From JADJMO01 sp016794445 (GTDB taxonomy: Bacteria; Myxococcota_A; Polyangia; Polyangiales; JADJMO01): 9,005 bases of DNA. The notes beneath the pieces were generated by a model, which made no database searches, had not been told where the DNA came from, and saw nothing but the letters and a program-made list of their open reading frames with translations. The stretch lies in contig JAEUKC010000232.1 of assembly GCA_016794445.1 (NCBI GenBank), forward strand, positions 1-9,005, given 5' to 3'. Of the stretch, positions 7,637-9,005 are shown in pieces. Position 1 is the first letter of the stretch. Each line of letters begins with the position of its first letter. The position numbers and the translations under genes are program-made.

Positions 7637-7778
7637 GGTGGTTGCCTCTCGAGGAGATGGACGGGGTGGGTGCTTGGGCGATTCATCCACCCCAGCGGGG
7701 CTGTCACGGACGGAGTGCAGGAAGGATGCCGAAGGAATGCGCGAGACTCGGCGCGACCGCTCTCGGTAGGATGACCTC
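7637..7778. other. divergent intergenic region between the mlaC-like gene and the kinase
   Basis: A 142-bp spacer separates two divergent starts, so both promoters are expected here. I see only weak candidates. For the minus strand there is GTGACA (7709-7704) with no good -10 at the right distance. A short CCCC-AGC-GGGG hairpin (7690-7700) and an imperfect 10-bp direct repeat (GAAGGATGCC 7721-7730, GAAGGAATGC 7731-7740) are present. No regulator can be named. Confidence 0.4.
7768..7771 (+). promoter_or_regulatory. ribosome binding site of the kinase gene
   Basis: AGGA, within GGTAGGA, lies 7 bp before the GTG at 7779. No ATG exists in the kinase frame near this point, so this site decides the GTG start. 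Confidence 0.65.
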
Positions 7779-8480
7779 GTGGAGGCAGGGGAGGAGAGAG
7801 CGCGACTCGAGCGGCTCGCGGCCCTCGGCGCGCGGGTGGCCGAGGTCAGCCACGAGCTCCGCAACGCGCTGAGTGTCCTCGAGACCTCGCTGCACCTCGT
7901 CCGGCGCGCGCTCGCCGAGTCGCCCGACCTTCCGCGCGTGGAAGCGCAGTTCGAGCGGATGGCGCGGCAGATCCACGCCGGGCAACGCATCGTCCGCGAG
8001 TCGCTCGCCGACGCGCGGGGCGGGGAGCGGGGCCGGGTCGAGGTGCGGGGCCTCTTGCTCGAGGTCCTGGCCGGGCTCGCGCGCCCGGAACACGTGACCA
8101 TCGAGGTCGAGGCCGAGCCGACGGACGCCGTGGTCGACGAGGACTCGATGCGCCAGGTGCTGCTGAACCTGCTCCGCAACGCGGTCGAGGCGATCGGCGA
8201 GGGCCCGGGCACGATCCACGTCCGCCTCTCCGCGGTCGAGGCCGAGATCGCCATCGAGGTGCGCGACGACGGGCCGGGCATCGCGGCCGAGGTCCGCGAC
8301 CATCTGTTCGAGGCGTTCGTGACGGGCAAGCCCCATGGCACGGGGCTCGGGCTCTCGCTGAGCCAGCGGCTCGCCACGGCGCAGGGCGGCCGCATCGAGG
8401 TGGCCGACGTGACGCCCCACGGCACCGCCTTCACCGTGGTGGTGCCCCGCACGGGTGTCGGTGGTGTGTCCGGGACTTGA
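7779..8480 (+). CDS. sensorless cytoplasmic histidine kinase
   Basis: The 233-residue product is almost only a two-component kinase core, which autophosphorylates on His and passes phosphate to a response regulator. The H-box is VAEVSHELRNALSV (20-33) with H25 as phospho-acceptor. The N-box is QVLLNLLRNAVEAI (126-139, N134), the G1 box is DDGPGI (163-168), the F-box region is LFEAFVTGKPHG (176-187), and the G2 box is GTGLGL (187-192). Only about 19 residues precede the H-box. There is no membrane segment, PAS, GAF or HAMP domain, so input must come from a partner protein. The start is GTG, supported by an AGGA site. No response regulator gene lies in the window. A lipoprotein gene follows within 24-31 bp on the same strand and may be co-transcribed. 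Confidence 0.93.
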   Translation: MEAGEERARLERLAALGARVAEVSHELRNALSVLETSLHLVRRALAESPDLPRVEAQFERMARQIHAGQRIVRESLADARGGERGRVEVRGLLLEVLAGLARPEHVTIEVEAEPTDAVVDEDSMRQVLLNLLRNAVEAIGEGPGTIHVRLSAVEAEIAIEVRDDGPGIAAEVRDHLFEAFVTGKPHGTGLGLSLSQRLATAQGGRIEVADVTPHGTAFTVVVPRTGVGGVSGT

Positions 8481-8511
8481 CAAGGGCGGGCTCTCGTAGG
8501 CCCCATGAAGC

Positions 8512-9005
8512 GTGCGCTGGGCCTCCGTCGCCGTGGGTTCGTTCGGGTTCTGTCTCGCGTCGTGCAGCCTCACGGCCGATCTCGACGGGTACTCGGGGGG
8601 CACGGTCGTCCGCGACAGCGCGACGACCGATTCGAGCGCGGACTCGACTGCGGACTCGACCGTGAACGACACGGGCGCGATCGATTCCGGCGCGATCGAC
8701 ACGGGTACGGTCGACACGGGAGCGATCGATTCGGCCAAGGACTCGACCCTCGACGCTCCTCTCGACACGGGAACGGACACGGGGGGCGACGCGCCGGTCG
8801 ACGGCGGGACGCCCTACCGCCGCACCATCACGATCGATGGCGTGAACGACTTCGACAGCGCGACCAACAAGCTGACCACCACGACCCCGAGCTTCGACGC
8901 CTACGTCTCGTGGGACGCCGCTGCGCTCTACGTCGGCTACGCGGGCGTCGACATCGGCACCGGCGCGACCGCGAACAAGTGGCTGCTCGTCTACCTCGAC
9001 GCAGA
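8512..9005 (+). CDS. lipoprotein with Asp/Thr-rich spacer and beta-rich domain (partial, start uncertain)
   Basis: The reading frame runs off the window; 164 residues are visible from the GTG at 8512. A lipoprotein signal is seen (SVAVGSFGFCLASC, lipobox LASC, Cys at residue 18). A low-complexity spacer rich in D, T, S and G follows (about residues 28-100). Residues 104-164 begin TITIDGVNDFD and continue with YVSWDAAALYVGYAG, a beta-rich pattern resembling DOMON/CBM9-like domains in myxobacterial surface proteins. From the GTG, the charged n-region is only Arg2. An ATG at 8505 in another frame reads MKRAL; removing one G of 8519-8521 would join it to this frame as MKRALASVAVGSFGFCLASC, a much better lipoprotein signal. 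So either the GTG is used, or the gene carries a one-base frameshift or sequence error. The protein probably sits on the outer membrane; its ligand is unknown. Confidence 0.7.
   Translation, partial: MRWASVAVGSFGFCLASCSLTADLDGYSGGTVVRDSATTDSSADSTADSTVNDTGAIDSGAIDTGTVDTGAIDSAKDSTLDAPLDTGTDTGGDAPVDGGTPYRRTITIDGVNDFDSATNKLTTTTPSFDAYVSWDAAALYVGYAGVDIGTGATANKWLLVYLDA
8668..8727 (+). repeat. four tandem 15-bp units encoding D-[TS]-G-[AT]-[IV]
   Basis: Units at 8668-8682, 8683-8697, 8698-8712 and 8713-8727 encode DTGAI, DSGAI, DTGTV and DTGAI. Looser D-S/T-rich copies flank them on both sides (8641-8667, 8728-8790). They form the spacer between the lipid anchor and the folded domain of the lipoprotein. 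Such coding repeats can change in number by slippage. Confidence 0.8.

Noticed and set aside
7726..7733. A third ATGCCGAA octamer, matching the nuo leader repeats, in the divergent spacer
   Set aside because: The same octamer also occurs inside nuo coding sequence (for example near 1328 and 5343), so a single isolated copy is not evidence for shared regulation.
8477..8482. Perfect -35 element TTGACA at the end of the kinase gene
   Set aside because: No -10 element lies 16-18 bp downstream; that position is GC-rich and overlaps the lipoprotein start.
7704..8780. Minus-strand open frame antisense to the kinase and lipoprotein
   Set aside because: Product is repetitive and Arg/Ala/Leu/Asp-rich; the plus strand holds H, N, G1 and G2 boxes of a kinase.

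Overview
The window is chromosomal DNA from a high-GC Gram-negative bacterium, most likely a member of the Myxococcota (Polyangia-like). The evidence is the codon use with strong G/C in third positions, a periplasmic MlaC-type lipid-transport protein, a sensorless histidine kinase, and a lipoprotein with an Asp/Thr/Ser/Gly-rich spacer in front of a beta-rich domain. The lineage is inferred from style and is not proven.

Positions 131-6710 (minus strand) hold a compact respiratory complex I operon read nuoA-nuoB-nuoC-nuoD-nuoG-nuoH-nuoI. Genes overlap or are separated by at most 24 bp. The genes cover the quinone-site module (B, C, D, H, I), the core A subunit and the iron-sulfur subunit NuoG. 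nuoE and nuoF, which often lie between nuoD and nuoG, are absent here, and nuoJ-N are not in the window. NuoG has all ligands for one 2Fe-2S and three 4Fe-4S clusters, including the peripheral N7 site, but its C-terminal molybdopterin-like domain is short. NuoH has an enlarged periplasmic loop with two cysteines and an additional C-terminal hydrophobic segment.

Positions 6711-6985 are the nuo upstream region. They contain a good sigma70-type promoter (minus-strand TTGACT, 17 bp, TAGAAG). Directly over and after the predicted transcription start lies an operator-like block: two ATGCCGAA copies spaced 10 bp and a perfect 10-bp inverted repeat. Further upstream a GC-rich hairpin probably ends the transcript of the preceding gene.

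Positions 6986-7636 (minus) encode an exported MlaC/Ttg2D-family protein, without the rest of an Mla transporter nearby. A 142-bp divergent spacer separates it from a plus-strand pair. The first gene of the pair is a 233-residue soluble histidine kinase core (7779-8480). The second is the start of a lipoprotein gene that runs off the window (8512-9005). The beginning of that lipoprotein looks as if it carries a one-base frameshift, or uses an unusual GTG start. Its spacer is encoded by tandem 15-bp repeats.

Positions 1-130, after nuoI, are non-coding and rich in inverted repeats. No mobile element, CRISPR array, tRNA or rRNA was seen. The window is mostly ordinary housekeeping sequence; the points of interest are the nuo promoter block, the variant complex I subunits and the lipoprotein start.
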